Of a DNA stretch of 40,933 bases, positions 30,475 to 38,733 are shown piece by piece. The notes under the pieces were generated by a model, which was not told where the DNA came from, made no database searches, and saw only the letters and a program-made list of their open reading frames with translations. The translations under genes were made by a program, and so were the position numbers. Source of the DNA: DTU089 sp002440045 (GTDB lineage: Bacteria; Bacillota; Clostridia; Oscillospirales; Acutalibacteraceae); contig CALABP010000036.1 of NCBI GenBank assembly GCA_937885695.1, positions 1-40,933 of the forward strand. Reading direction: 5' to 3'. The stretch's first letter is position 1, and each line of letters begins with the position of its first letter.

Positions 30475-31764
30475 ATGATTATTAAACGCGATGTTTATTT
30501 ACAGCAATTAATTTCATACCGTTTTGACGGCTTGGTAAAGGTCATTACCGGCATAAGAAGATGCGGAAAATCATTTCTTTTGAAAAATTTGTACAGAGAG
30601 TGGCTGCTAAAAAACGGCGTAAAAGACGAGCAGATTATTACGGTTGAGCTCGACCTTGCAAAAGATATTAAATACCGCAATCCCCTTTTGCTGTCGTCAT
30701 ATATAAGAGAAAAGGTTGAAAACAGCAAAGACGAATACTACCTTTTTGTCGATGAAATTCAGATGTCCGACGAAGTGGCAAACCCATACAATCCCGACGG
30801 CAAAAAAATCACTTTTTATGACGCGCTTAACGATTTAAGAAATTTGGAAAACTTAGACGTCTATGTCACAGGCAGCAACTCAAAAATGCTTTCAAGCGAC
30901 ATTCTTACGGAATTCAGAGGACGAAGCGATGAAATAAGGGTGCATCCGCTCAGCTTCAAAGAATACTATTCGGCTGTCGGCGGAAATAAAAACGAAGCGT
31001 TTGAAGAATATGCTTTTTACGGCGGTATGCCGCTTATTTTATCAAGACCGAACGACACGGCTAAAATGAACTACCTTAAATCGCTTTTTTCCGAAGTATA
31101 TATCAAGGATATTGTCGAGCGCAAAAGAATAGACCGACAAGATGTTCTTGAGCAAATTCTCAATCTGCTTTGTTCTTCGGTCGGCTCTCTGACAAATCCG
31201 ACAAAAATTGCAAACACTTTAAAGTCAACACAGGGCACTTCGGTTTCTTCAAATACTATTCGGGCATATATCGGACACCTGGAGGACGCTTTTCTTTTCT
31301 CCGAAAGCAAACGCTATGACGTTAAGGGAAAAGCATATTTTGATTCTCCCAATAAATATTACAGCGAGGATATAGGGCTCAGAAACGCAAGAATAGGTTT
31401 CCGTCAGCAGGAAATGACCCATATAATGGAAAATATTATATACAACGAGCTGATTATAAGACAGTTTTCGGTTGATGTCGGCGTTGTTTATTCGCGCTGT
31501 ACAAACGAAAACGGCAGCTCTGTGCGCGCTCCGAGAGAGATTGATTTTGTTGTTAATTCGGGCGGTAAAAGAGCATATATACAGTCTGCATACGCTATGC
31601 CCACCGAAGAAAAGGCAGAAGCGGAGCTAAGGCCGTTTGCGCTTACAGGCGACTCTTTTCCAAAAATTGCGGTAAGAAAAGACATCGAAAAACGTTGGTA
31701 TGATGACCGCGGCGTTTTAAATATAAATCTGATTGACTTTCTTTTAGACAAAGAGCTTATCTAA
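30475..31764 (+). CDS. AAA family ATPase with DUF4143 domain (first copy)
   Basis: A 429-residue protein with an N-terminal AAA ATPase: Walker A GIRRCGKS (26-33), Walker B 'YYLFVDEIQM', and sensor 'VYVTGSNSKMLSSDILTEFRGR'. The C-terminal DUF4143 has 'FSESKRYDVKGKAYFDSPNKYYSEDIGLRNARIGFRQQEMTHIMENIIYNELI' followed by a nuclease-like core 'EIDFVVNSGGKRAYIQSAYA' (E/D...Q/K pattern). These proteins are widespread, in many copies, with uncertain function. RBS GAGGCGGTTCTA. An HExxH peptidase gene follows after 17 nt. It shares only family-level likeness with the second copy at 32671. Confidence 0.9.
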   Translation: MIIKRDVYLQQLISYRFDGLVKVITGIRRCGKSFLLKNLYREWLLKNGVKDEQIITVELDLAKDIKYRNPLLLSSYIREKVENSKDEYYLFVDEIQMSDEVANPYNPDGKKITFYDALNDLRNLENLDVYVTGSNSKMLSSDILTEFRGRSDEIRVHPLSFKEYYSAVGGNKNEAFEEYAFYGGMPLILSRPNDTAKMNYLKSLFSEVYIKDIVERKRIDRQDVLEQILNLLCSSVGSLTNPTKIANTLKSTQGTSVSSNTIRAYIGHLEDAFLFSESKRYDVKGKAYFDSPNKYYSEDIGLRNARIGFRQQEMTHIMENIIYNELIIRQFSVDVGVVYSRCTNENGSSVRAPREIDFVVNSGGKRAYIQSAYAMPTEEKAEAELRPFALTGDSFPKIAVRKDIEKRWYDDRGVLNINLIDFLLDKELI

Positions 31765-31781
31765 CCCGGAAGGAGTAAAAA

Positions 31782-32522
31782 ATGCAATACCTTTATCTAG
31801 TCAAATCCGAAGAAGAGCTTAAAAAGCTTTCGGAATACGCAAAAGGCATTATTCCGCAGTTTAACGAATACCTTGCGTTTTTAAAAGAGAATTACCGCGT
31901 ATATGACCTTCCGCGCTCGATTGTTCTGACTGACTTTGACTCAGCTTCAAACGCTGTAAACGGCATTCCGCTGCCCGCCTACACAAATGATTACCGCACG
32001 GTAATGGCGCCCGACAAAGAGACGTGGAAAGCGCTTTATTTAAAACAGCTTGACTGTTATGATAATACCGAAGCCGCTGCGGCTGTTCAAAAATATTATG
32101 ACGGCCTTTCTGAGCGCAACGTGCTTCAGATATTGGGTCACGAAACAGTTCACCACAGCGATTTGTTTATTGACGAAACATATGAAACAAACCTTTGGTT
32201 TGAAGAAGGTATGGCTGAATATATAAGCCGAAAATATTTTTTGAGCGAAGAAGAGTTTGAAGCGGAAAAGCAAATAAACCTGGCGCTTTCAAAGCTGTAT
32301 GAAGAAAAATTCGGCAAGCCCGCACTTTCGGACTTTACTCTTGAAACATACGAAAAAGGCATTGTGCACGTTTTTTATTTATATTGGCGAAGCTTTCTTA
32401 CAATAGACGCCGCTGTAAAAAAACACGGCGGAGATGTGCTTAGAGTTTTCAAGTCATACCACGATTGGTATGAGTGCGGCGCAAAAGCCTCTTTGGAAGA
32501 ACATCTTATTTCAGACCGATAA
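31782..32522 (+). CDS. HExxH zinc peptidase-like protein
   Basis: A 246-residue protein with a gluzincin-type site: His120-Glu121-x-x-His124 (HETVH), followed by 'NLWFEEGMAEYISRKYF' (residues 137-153), which places a third ligand Glu about 18-22 residues on. The rest is helical; no signal peptide or membrane helix is visible, so it is probably cytoplasmic. RBS AAGGAG. It lies 17 nt after the DUF4143 ATPase gene, hence the same transcript. Its final codons (end of gene and terminator) are duplicated at 34072-34187. Substrate unknown. Confidence 0.7.
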   Translation: MQYLYLVKSEEELKKLSEYAKGIIPQFNEYLAFLKENYRVYDLPRSIVLTDFDSASNAVNGIPLPAYTNDYRTVMAPDKETWKALYLKQLDCYDNTEAAAAVQKYYDGLSERNVLQILGHETVHHSDLFIDETYETNLWFEEGMAEYISRKYFLSEEEFEAEKQINLALSKLYEEKFGKPALSDFTLETYEKGIVHVFYLYWRSFLTIDAAVKKHGGDVLRVFKSYHDWYECGAKASLEEHLISDR

Positions 32523-32620
32523 AACAAACTATAAAAAGCGGCGGCGCGACTTTAAAGCAAAAAAGTCGCGCCGTCTGCATTTTTAATTTTTTCAATTAAA
32601 TCTTTTACCAAAAAACATTT
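32502..32620. repeat. 119-bp direct repeat, copy A (flank of the second DUF4143 gene)
   Basis: From the last codons of the peptidase gene through its terminator to a short stretch matching the 3' end of a GNAT gene. It is about 85% identical by eye to 34072-34187 in the same orientation. Confidence 0.7.
32542..32573. terminator. Terminator after the peptidase gene
   Basis: CGGCGCGACTTT (32542-32553) pairs with AAAGTCGCGCCG (32562-32573), followed by a T-rich stretch. Symmetric enough to work for both strands, also serving the convergent ATPase gene. Confidence 0.8.
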
Positions 32621-32670
32621 GCTGCCATCACAAAAGCTGTGCACTCCTACTTTCCAAAATTGCAAAAAAT

Positions 32671-33870
32671 TCATTTTTGGAAATCAAGCAGCCAATCCGC
32701 AATATCAATAATTCTTACGCCTTCATACTGATACTCGTCGTGCCGAGTGCGTGCAATAACCATCTTGGGATAGGCGTCTTTGACCTGAAGCAACGGCAAA
32801 ACCTCGCGTTCAAAAGTCTTGCTGTCGCTGATATTATCGGAAACCTGTATATAAATCTTCTCGTTACGCTTGATTGCAACAAAATCAATTTCTTTATTGT
32901 GAAGTACGCCGACATAGACCTCGTACCCTCTGCGAAGCAGTTCTATTGCAACTATGTTTTCAAGGATTCTGCCATAGTCCATATTTTTTGTGCCGAGTTT
33001 AGCATAACGGAATGTATGGTCGCTCAGATAATACTTGTCGTTACTTGAAAGATACTTTTTACCTTTAACGTCATATCTGCGAACTTTATAAAAGGCAAAA
33101 GCATTGCACAAATACTGAATATATGCATTCACTGTAACGTGGTTTGCTTTTTCCTTTACACCGCCGAATGCATTTGTAATATTTCGCGCCGAAGTCAGAT
33201 TTGATATGTTGTCCATTAAAAAATCAACAATTCTGTCCATCAACTGCACATTACGGATTTTATATTTTTTTCGAATATCGCGAACAATCAAAGTATCAAA
33301 AACATCGGCAATGTAATCATACTTATCTTCTTGCTCCTTATAGAGATAAGAGCCCGCCATACCGCCCTCAATCATATACTTATCTATAGCGGCATACTTG
33401 TCGCTGTAACCGAAATACTGCATATATTCGCCGAACGAGAACGGGAATACCTTGATTTCAAATGTTCTTCCCGTAAACAATGTAGCAAGGTCAGAGCTTA
33501 AAAGAAAAGCGTTTGAACCGGTAATATAGATGTCAAACTTTTCACCTGCGTGCAGTCCGTTAATCGCTTTTTCAAACCCGGCGCACATCTGAACCTCGTC
33601 AATCAAAACAAAGTTCTCTTTGCCTGCAACATACTGAGAATTGATATAGTCGTACAACGGCCTGTACTCAAGCAGATTGTCAAACTCCGGCAAATTGAAA
33701 TTAATATGAATGATATTATTGTTCGGTACATTTTGTTCAATATAATTCCTGAATGCGTCGAGCAGCTTTGATTTTCCGCTGCGCCGAACCCCTGTGATAA
33801 CTTTAATATCCGGGGTTCCGATTACATTGATAAGTTTTTCTAAATATTGATTTCTGACAATCAGTTTCAT
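32671..33870 (-). CDS. AAA family ATPase with DUF4143 domain (second copy)
   Basis: A 399-residue protein of the same class as that at 30475. Walker A is GVRRSGKS (27-34), Walker B 'FVLIDEVQM', sensor 'IYITGSNAFLLSSDLATLFTGR'. The DUF4143 region reads 'FYKVRRYDVKGKKYLSSNDKYYLSDHTFRYAKLG...GRILENIVAIELLRRGYEVYVGVLHNKEIDFVAIKRNEKIYIQVS' with the nuclease-like E...D...Q set. RBS GAGGTGATATGTT. It runs against its neighbours, has its own operator-bearing promoter, and is enclosed by two 119-bp direct repeats, a sign that it was inserted or that the flank was duplicated. A 9-bp hairpin (32651-32683) spans its stop codon. Confidence 0.9.
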   Translation of the reverse strand: MKLIVRNQYLEKLINVIGTPDIKVITGVRRSGKSKLLDAFRNYIEQNVPNNNIIHINFNLPEFDNLLEYRPLYDYINSQYVAGKENFVLIDEVQMCAGFEKAINGLHAGEKFDIYITGSNAFLLSSDLATLFTGRTFEIKVFPFSFGEYMQYFGYSDKYAAIDKYMIEGGMAGSYLYKEQEDKYDYIADVFDTLIVRDIRKKYKIRNVQLMDRIVDFLMDNISNLTSARNITNAFGGVKEKANHVTVNAYIQYLCNAFAFYKVRRYDVKGKKYLSSNDKYYLSDHTFRYAKLGTKNMDYGRILENIVAIELLRRGYEVYVGVLHNKEIDFVAIKRNEKIYIQVSDNISDSKTFEREVLPLLQVKDAYPKMVIARTRHDEYQYEGVRIIDIADWLLDFQK

Positions 33871-33904
33871 AACATATCACCTCTTGTACGGTTTCATATT
33901 TATC

Positions 33905-33972
33905 TGACAAAGACGCTTTTTAAAGGCGCTAATGCTGCAGCCCGCCTGAACCCCCAGAAGCAAACGTCTTTA
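33905..33972 (-). promoter_or_regulatory. Structured leader of the second DUF4143 gene
   Basis: On the minus strand AAAGACG (about 33964-33970) can pair with CGTCTTT (about 33905-33911), enclosing GGCG...CGCC and a GGCTGCAGC palindrome. About 65 nt of leader could therefore fold into a nested stem before the ribosome site. Confidence 0.35.
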
Positions 33973-33974
33973 TA

Positions 33975-34022
33975 ATTTGTATAGCGTACAAATATTATAC
34001 TCCGTCTATTTACCATTTTCAA
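33975..34022 (-). promoter_or_regulatory. Promoter and operator of the second DUF4143 gene
   Basis: On the minus strand TTGAAA (34017-34022), 17 nt, TATAAT (33994-33999). Directly after the -10 is a perfect inverted repeat ATTTGTA-N5-TACAAAT (33975-33993) centred on the expected transcription start, a good operator candidate. The mRNA leader is about 115 nt. Confidence 0.7.
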
Positions 34023-34071
34023 TATTTTTTTAAAAACGGTAAACAGAAATTCAAAAACAGATTCCGAAAGC

Positions 34072-34187
34072 CATCTTTTTTCAGACTGATAAAACAAATC
34101 ACAAAAAACAGCGGCGCGACTTTTTCTTTAAAGTCGCGCCGTCTGAACATTTATTTTTTTAATTAAATCTTTTAACGAAAAACATTT
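34072..34187. repeat. 119-bp direct repeat, copy B
   Basis: Second copy, 116 bp. Its left edge reads in frame as a remnant of the peptidase C-terminus (SESHLFSD then stop, compared with LEEHLISDR), followed by the terminator and the 3' codons of the intact GNAT gene. Confidence 0.65.
34112..34141. terminator. Terminator after the GNAT gene
   Basis: CGGCGCGACTTT (34112-34123) pairs with AAAGTCGCGCCG (34130-34141). On the minus strand it is followed by CTGTTTTTTG. Same stem as the terminator at 32542. Confidence 0.8.
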
Positions 34188-34578
34188 TATTGAGCTTCGG
34201 CTCTTTTTTATTTTCTCTTACATATTCAAGCTCAAAGCCGCACTTTTTATAAAACTCCGGTGCCTGAAACGCATATGTTGTAAGATTGATATTATCAATT
34301 CCGCTGTCTTTAAAATGCTCTTCGACGGCTTTTAAAAGCGATGTTCCGATATGGTTTTTGCGGCACTCTTTTAAAACGAGAAGGTCGCCTATGTGCACTT
34401 CGGAATAATATTTGTGCCCTGTTATTACGCCCATTAACCTGCCGTTTTCTCTTGCCGTAAAAAAGAACGGCTCCCAATTGCACAAAACGCCGTTTGCGCG
34501 GCTGTATTCTTCAAAGCCGTTCCCGATAAAATCGGAAATTTCTTCTGTACCTTCTTTTAAATATTCAAGCGTAATCAT
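34159..34578 (-). CDS. GNAT family N-acetyltransferase
   Basis: A 139-residue acetyl-CoA-dependent acetyltransferase. The core fold is visible: 'GRLMGVITGHKYYSEVHIGDLLVLKECRKNHIGTSLLKAVEEHFKDSG' (motif A with the pyrophosphate-binding R/K-x-x-x-G-x-G/S pattern, here RKNHIGTS), then 'NLTTYAFQAPEFYKKCGFELEYVR' (motif B). The substrate is unknown. It starts at ATG 34578 behind GAGGGCTTT, 7 nt after the XRE gene, so the two are cotranscribed. Confidence 0.9.
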   Translation of the reverse strand: MITLEYLKEGTEEISDFIGNGFEEYSRANGVLCNWEPFFFTARENGRLMGVITGHKYYSEVHIGDLLVLKECRKNHIGTSLLKAVEEHFKDSGIDNINLTTYAFQAPEFYKKCGFELEYVRENKKEPKLNKMFFVKRFN

Positions 34579-34585
34579 AAAGCCC

Positions 34586-35371
34586 TCACTCTCTTTTCGG
34601 GCTTTTAAGTGAAAAAGCTATCCAATAATACAAAAGGTCAAAAAAGAATACCATCCACGCGGGGTGCCACTTACCCGTAAGAATGCCTATCGTAAGAAAC
34701 GCGGCAACGGTAATAAGAAATACGGGCATTCGCAAAAGAAGTGATTTTTTGCTCCTTGCCGCAAGCGCAAAACAAAAAATATAGTATATCGGAACAAAAA
34801 GATTTATAAGCCATGTCGGGTGCCACACGCCCTTTAAAACGCCGACAAGAACAAATATTAACGGTACGATTATTATTACGGGAATTTTAAGAAAGACCTT
34901 ATATGCGTCGCGGCACAGGCGCGGCGGCTTTTCTTTTTTTCGGTGTTTTTTCTTTTCCCTCGGTAAAATCTTTTCTTCGGTATTTTCAAAAGAAACAGGA
35001 TTTTTTACTTCTTTTTCCGCATTAATTTTTTCTTTTTTCGACTCCGCTTTTTCCTGTTCTTTTTCTTCTTCGCAAGGAATTTCGGCGGCAAAAATTTCTG
35101 CCGTTTTCTCTTTCGGCTTCTCTTCTTCAACCGACTTTTCTATAGGCTCTTCGGCTGTTTCTTTCGTCTCTTTTCCGTGCAAAAGCTCGTCTAAAGTGAT
35201 GCCGTAAATGCCCGAAAGCAGGATAAGATTTTCGGTATCCGGCGCGCTTTCGCCGCGCTCCCATTTAGAAATTGCCTGACGGCTAAGACCCATTTTTTCT
35301 GCAAGCGCCTCTTGCGAAAGCTTATTTTCTTTTCTTAAATCCGCAAGTCTTTGCGACAAATTTTGTTCCAT
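34586..35371 (-). CDS. XRE family regulator with C-terminal membrane domain
   Basis: A 261-residue protein. An XRE helix-turn-helix (residues 5-60, 'LSQEALAEKMGLSRQAISKWERGESAPDTENLILLSGIYGITLDELL') is followed by a highly charged Lys/Glu linker (65-150) and three or four hydrophobic segments (about 168-185, 190-202, 213-230, 238-250) separated by the repeated 'G..KG(V/K)WHP(T/A)W' motif. It is a membrane-bound transcription regulator; what it senses is unknown. RBS AAGGAGACGCT. It leads a two-gene operon with GNAT. Confidence 0.88.
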   Translation of the reverse strand: MEQNLSQRLADLRKENKLSQEALAEKMGLSRQAISKWERGESAPDTENLILLSGIYGITLDELLHGKETKETAEEPIEKSVEEEKPKEKTAEIFAAEIPCEEEKEQEKAESKKEKINAEKEVKNPVSFENTEEKILPREKKKHRKKEKPPRLCRDAYKVFLKIPVIIIVPLIFVLVGVLKGVWHPTWLINLFVPIYYIFCFALAARSKKSLLLRMPVFLITVAAFLTIGILTGKWHPAWMVFFFDLLYYWIAFSLKSPKRE

Positions 35372-35399
35372 AGCGTCTCCTTAAACGGTGATTGTTTTA

Positions 35400-35428
35400 A
35401 TTCTAATACATTTTATATTTTATTTCAA
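35400..35428 (-). promoter_or_regulatory. Sigma-A promoter for the XRE-GNAT operon
   Basis: On the minus strand TTGAAA (35423-35428), 17 nt, TAGAAT (35400-35405); leader about 22 nt. The rest of the 293-bp gap to the acyltransferase gene shows no other clear feature or convincing plus-strand promoter. Confidence 0.55.
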
Positions 35429-35664
35429 GTACCAAAGCAATTCTTTTAACTTTTTGATTTCTTTGAAAAATTCCCACTATTTGCGCGTCACACGTTTAAT
35501 ATATCGCCGCAACCGCGCCACGCAACCGATAATTGCCCCCTAAAAATCAAAAAAGCAACCGAAAGTTGGTGGTGCAACGGCAGTTTTTCGTGTAAAGTCA
35601 AAGGCGAAAAAAGCGAACACGCAAAAAAAATAACGCGGCAAAAAGCCAAAAGGAGAAATTAATT

Positions 35665-36609
35665 ATGACAGTAACAAACACAGAGCATTTCGGAATACAG
35701 AGAAAAATAGTAGCCAACATGACGTCTCAAAGCTGGCACGATGTTCCGCATGTCTGCTACAATGCCGAAATGGATTTCGGAAAGCTTTTATATTCGCTCA
35801 AAGTTTTAAACGCCGAGCGCGACAAAGAAAACAGAATTTCGGTAAACACGCTTGTTCTTAAAATAATATGCGAAGCTCTTAAAGAATCGCCCGTTATGAA
35901 CTCGCACATAAGCTTTTCAAAAAATCTTGTCAGAGGCAGAATCGACACATTTAAAGAGATTAATATTTCAATGCCGATGATTCTTCCCAACGGCAAAATG
36001 ATGACGGTCAATTTAAGAGATTTCGGCGAAAAAAATCTTGACGAAATGAGCGACTATATCAAAGACGTAAGCAGGCGCGCCATGAACACAAATCTTGACG
36101 AGGCGATGTTTGAAGTCTCGATGAAGGACACTTTAAAAGAAGTTCGCCGCGGCAAGCTTCACAAAGCGATATTCCGCCTTATCGGTTCAAAAACGGGAAA
36201 GCACAAAGTTAAAACTTTAAAGGGCAAAGAAAAAAGAGCATACCTTGCCGTGCCCGAAAGCGAAAGACTCACTTCAAGCGACCTTGAACAGGGCACCGTC
36301 ACCGTTTCAAATATAGGCTCTCTTTACAAAAGTCAAACGGGCGAAATGACGCTTCTTGAAATTGTTCCGCCGCAGGTGTGCGCGTTCGGCGTGGGCGCAC
36401 TTAAAGACGTGCCGTGCGTAACTACTTTAGAAAACGGCAAAAAAGAGGTCGGCATAAAAACCGTTCTTCCCATATGCATAGCGTTTGACCACCGTGCGCT
36501 CGACTTCGGCGACGTCATTCCGTTCATTAAAAAGCTTGACGGGATTTCAGCGTCACCGGAACTCGTAATATGCACAAATTCCGAGAAAGAAAAAAACGCC
36601 TGCGCCTGA
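35665..36609 (+). CDS. Stand-alone 2-oxoacid dehydrogenase E2-type acyltransferase domain
   Basis: A 314-residue protein made up only of the E2/chloramphenicol-acetyltransferase-like catalytic fold. The active-site His-Asp motif DHRALDFGD is near residue 275 (usual DHRxxDG), and 'VTVSNIGSLYKSQTGEMTLLEIVPPQVCAFGVG' corresponds to the E2 'ftisNlG...f.pii.ppq.ailgvG' motif. There is no N-terminal lipoyl domain and no peripheral-subunit-binding domain, and no E1 or E3 gene is close, so it is not a normal complex subunit. A basic insert (about 165-200) is unusual. RBS AAGGAG. Substrates are unknown; CoA-dependent acyl transfer is likely from the motif. Confidence 0.85.
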   Translation: MTVTNTEHFGIQRKIVANMTSQSWHDVPHVCYNAEMDFGKLLYSLKVLNAERDKENRISVNTLVLKIICEALKESPVMNSHISFSKNLVRGRIDTFKEINISMPMILPNGKMMTVNLRDFGEKNLDEMSDYIKDVSRRAMNTNLDEAMFEVSMKDTLKEVRRGKLHKAIFRLIGSKTGKHKVKTLKGKEKRAYLAVPESERLTSSDLEQGTVTVSNIGSLYKSQTGEMTLLEIVPPQVCAFGVGALKDVPCVTTLENGKKEVGIKTVLPICIAFDHRALDFGDVIPFIKKLDGISASPELVICTNSEKEKNACA

Positions 36610-36662
36610 AAAAATCTTTGAAAAATCCGCCGGAATAACTTGTTAATTTTTTACTTCGTTTG

Positions 36663-36691
36663 TTGACTTTGAGGTCATTTTATTATACTAT
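36663..36691 (+). promoter_or_regulatory. Sigma-A promoter of the transporter/DUF308 operon
   Basis: TTGACT (36663-36668), 17 nt, TACTAT (36686-36691); leader about 65 nt to the ATG at 36762. A long frame beginning at 36660 overlaps this promoter and is not used. Confidence 0.6.
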
Positions 36692-36761
36692 AAGTAATAG
36701 ATTAGGCAAAAAAGGTGATGTAAAAAGATTTTTTACACTCATTTTTTCGGCGGAGGTTTTT

Positions 36762-38144
36762 ATGAAAAAGGGTTCTTCTCTTAAAAGCAAGCTTTCATAC
36801 GGTATAGGCGCGGTCGGGCTTGACTTAAGCTACGGAATGTTCTATTCGTTTTTGGCAAAATATCTGACCGACATACTTCATCTCAACAAAAAGTTTTTGC
36901 TTGTTCTTACGCCCATAGCAAGAATTTGGGACGGAATAAACGACCCGCTTATGGGCACAATAGTCGACAACACCAACACAAAAATGGGCAAGTACCGTCC
37001 GTGGATTTTAATAGGCTCGTTTTCAAACGCAGTGGTGCTGTCGCTGCTTTTCACAAACCCGGGATTTCGCCCGGGCGGCATTCCGCTTTATATTTACGTT
37101 GCGATTCTTTATATTTTCTGGGGAATGACAAACACCATGGCCGATATTCCTTATTGGTCAATGGTTCCCTCTTTTACAAACGACCCTAAAGAGCGCAATA
37201 TGATTGCCACCGTTGCAAGAACGTTTTCGGGCCTCGGTCAGGGCATTATTTCAATCGGCACGCCTATGGTTCTGCCGCTTTTGAGCGAAACTGTCGTTAA
37301 CGGCGAAAAGGTTTACGACGCGCGCGGTTTTTCGCTTTGGGCTATAATCTGCGCGTGCGCCCTTGTCGGATTTTCAAGTCTTTCGGTGGCGCTCACAAAA
37401 GAAAAGCACGTCACTTCGCCCAAAGAAAAGTTTACGTTTAAAAAGATGTTTTCGATTGCAAAAAACAACGACCAGCTTCTTGTGTTTATGCTTTTTGCAA
37501 TGCTTTCAAACGCGGGCTGGTATATGGTTTCGGGCGTCGGCGTATACTATTTTGACGTTGTTGCGGGCGACCCCGCAAAACAGAGCGCCTTTAACACCTT
37601 CGGCGCAATAGGCTCTGTATTGGGGCTTCTTGTTATTCCTGTAATGACAAAATTCACGTCGCGCAGAAGAACGTATCAGTTTTCGCTTCTTCTTGCAATA
37701 TTCGGATTTGTCGCTATGGCGCTTTCCGTAAAGATATTTAACTCTTATCTTCTTATGAACATCTTTTATGTTCTTGCGTCTGTCGGAATTGCCTCGATGT
37801 TTGTGGCACAAACCGTTTTTCTTGCCGACATTGTAGACTACGGCGAAGTAAAGCAGGGCTTCAGAAGTGAGTCGATAACTTTTTCAATGAAGGGCTTTCT
37901 TCAAAAAATGGCTTATACCATTCAGACGATAATACTTTTTGCGGGTCTTGACATTTCAAAATACAACGAAAATCTTCACGCGCAGAACAGCGAAGCCGTA
38001 AAAGGCGCAATTGATTTTATGATGCTGACAGCGCCCGTTATACTTCTTGTTTTATCGTTCATAATATTCACGGCAAAATTCAAGCTTCACGGCGAATATA
38101 TGGATAAAATCAACGCCGCGCTTAAAAAGGGGAATGAAGAATGA
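36762..38144 (+). CDS. GPH family sugar:cation symporter (MFS)
   Basis: A 460-residue 12-helix glycoside-pentoside-hexuronide type transporter. Marks: 'YGIGAVGLDLSYGMFYSFLAKYLTDIL' (first helix), the GPH signature 'IARIWDGINDPLMGTIVDNTNTKMGKYRPWIL' with its Asp residues for cation coupling, and 'NTMADIPYWSMVPSFTNDPKERN'. It imports a sugar or glycoside with Na+ or H+. The start is ATG 36762 behind GGAGGTTTTT. Its stop overlaps the next gene's start (ATGA), so DUF308 is translationally coupled. Confidence 0.92.
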   Translation: MKKGSSLKSKLSYGIGAVGLDLSYGMFYSFLAKYLTDILHLNKKFLLVLTPIARIWDGINDPLMGTIVDNTNTKMGKYRPWILIGSFSNAVVLSLLFTNPGFRPGGIPLYIYVAILYIFWGMTNTMADIPYWSMVPSFTNDPKERNMIATVARTFSGLGQGIISIGTPMVLPLLSETVVNGEKVYDARGFSLWAIICACALVGFSSLSVALTKEKHVTSPKEKFTFKKMFSIAKNNDQLLVFMLFAMLSNAGWYMVSGVGVYYFDVVAGDPAKQSAFNTFGAIGSVLGLLVIPVMTKFTSRRRTYQFSLLLAIFGFVAMALSVKIFNSYLLMNIFYVLASVGIASMFVAQTVFLADIVDYGEVKQGFRSESITFSMKGFLQKMAYTIQTIILFAGLDISKYNENLHAQNSEAVKGAIDFMMLTAPVILLVLSFIIFTAKFKLHGEYMDKINAALKKGNEE

Positions 38145-38731
38145 AACAAAAGCTTTTAAATTTAAGGTCATCTGACAAAGCGCTTTTTATAACAGCGGCT
38201 GTGCTTTTTGTTTTGGGGCTTGTGCTTGCAATTATACCCGAGCTTTCTTTAAAAGCCCTGTGCTATATACTCGGTGCGGTTTCGCTTGTTTTCGGTATTG
38301 TTAAAATAGCGGCGGGCGTCGGCGACAAAAACGACGGCATCGGCGGCGGAGCGGACATTACCTTCGGCGTTATAGCCGCTGTTTTCGGCGGAGTACTTTT
38401 GCTTCACCCGGCGTTTGTGCTTTCTGTTCTTCCCTTTTTAATCGGTATTGCAATAACCGTAAGCGGCGTTTTAAGCTTCAGAAAAGCAAAATTCACAGGC
38501 TCTCTCGGCGGAAAAATCACGGCGGCTGTTACCGCAATTGCCGGCATACTTATAATTTTCAATTCTTTTAAAACCGCCGTTACCGCAACAAGGGTAATCG
38601 GTGCGGCGCTTGTCGTTTGCGGAGTCGAAATTTTTTACGAAACATATGAAACGGCTAAAAAGCGCCGCGAAGGCAAGCTTATTGACGGCAACGGATATAT
38701 CGAAGTTGATTTTAAGGATGTAGATAAATAA
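38141..38731 (+). CDS. DUF308 (HdeD-like) membrane protein, first paralogue
   Basis: A 196-residue protein with about six short helices in the DUF308 pattern ('ALFITAAVLFVLGLVLAIIPELSLKALCYILGAVSLVFGIVKI', 'ITFGVIAAVFGGVLLLHPAFVLSVLPFLIGIAITVSGVLSF', 'VTAIAGILIIFNSFKTAVTATRVIGAALVVCGVEIFYET'). The hydrophilic C-terminus ends 'GNGYIEVDFKDVDK', a tail also found in the second paralogue at 39420. DUF308 proteins are poorly understood and linked to acid stress in Enterobacteria (HdeD). ATGA overlap with the symporter gene. Confidence 0.82.
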   Translation: MKQKLLNLRSSDKALFITAAVLFVLGLVLAIIPELSLKALCYILGAVSLVFGIVKIAAGVGDKNDGIGGGADITFGVIAAVFGGVLLLHPAFVLSVLPFLIGIAITVSGVLSFRKAKFTGSLGGKITAAVTAIAGILIIFNSFKTAVTATRVIGAALVVCGVEIFYETYETAKKRREGKLIDGNGYIEVDFKDVDK

Positions 38732-38733
38732 TT

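Noticed and set aside
33900..34097. A 65-residue minus-strand frame between the GNAT and DUF4143 genes
   Set aside because: It covers the predicted promoter and leader of the ATPase gene and has no ribosome site.
36660..36761. A 34-residue N-terminal extension of the GPH symporter
   Set aside because: It overlaps the predicted promoter, lacks a ribosome site and is not family-like; ATG 36762 has GGAGG.
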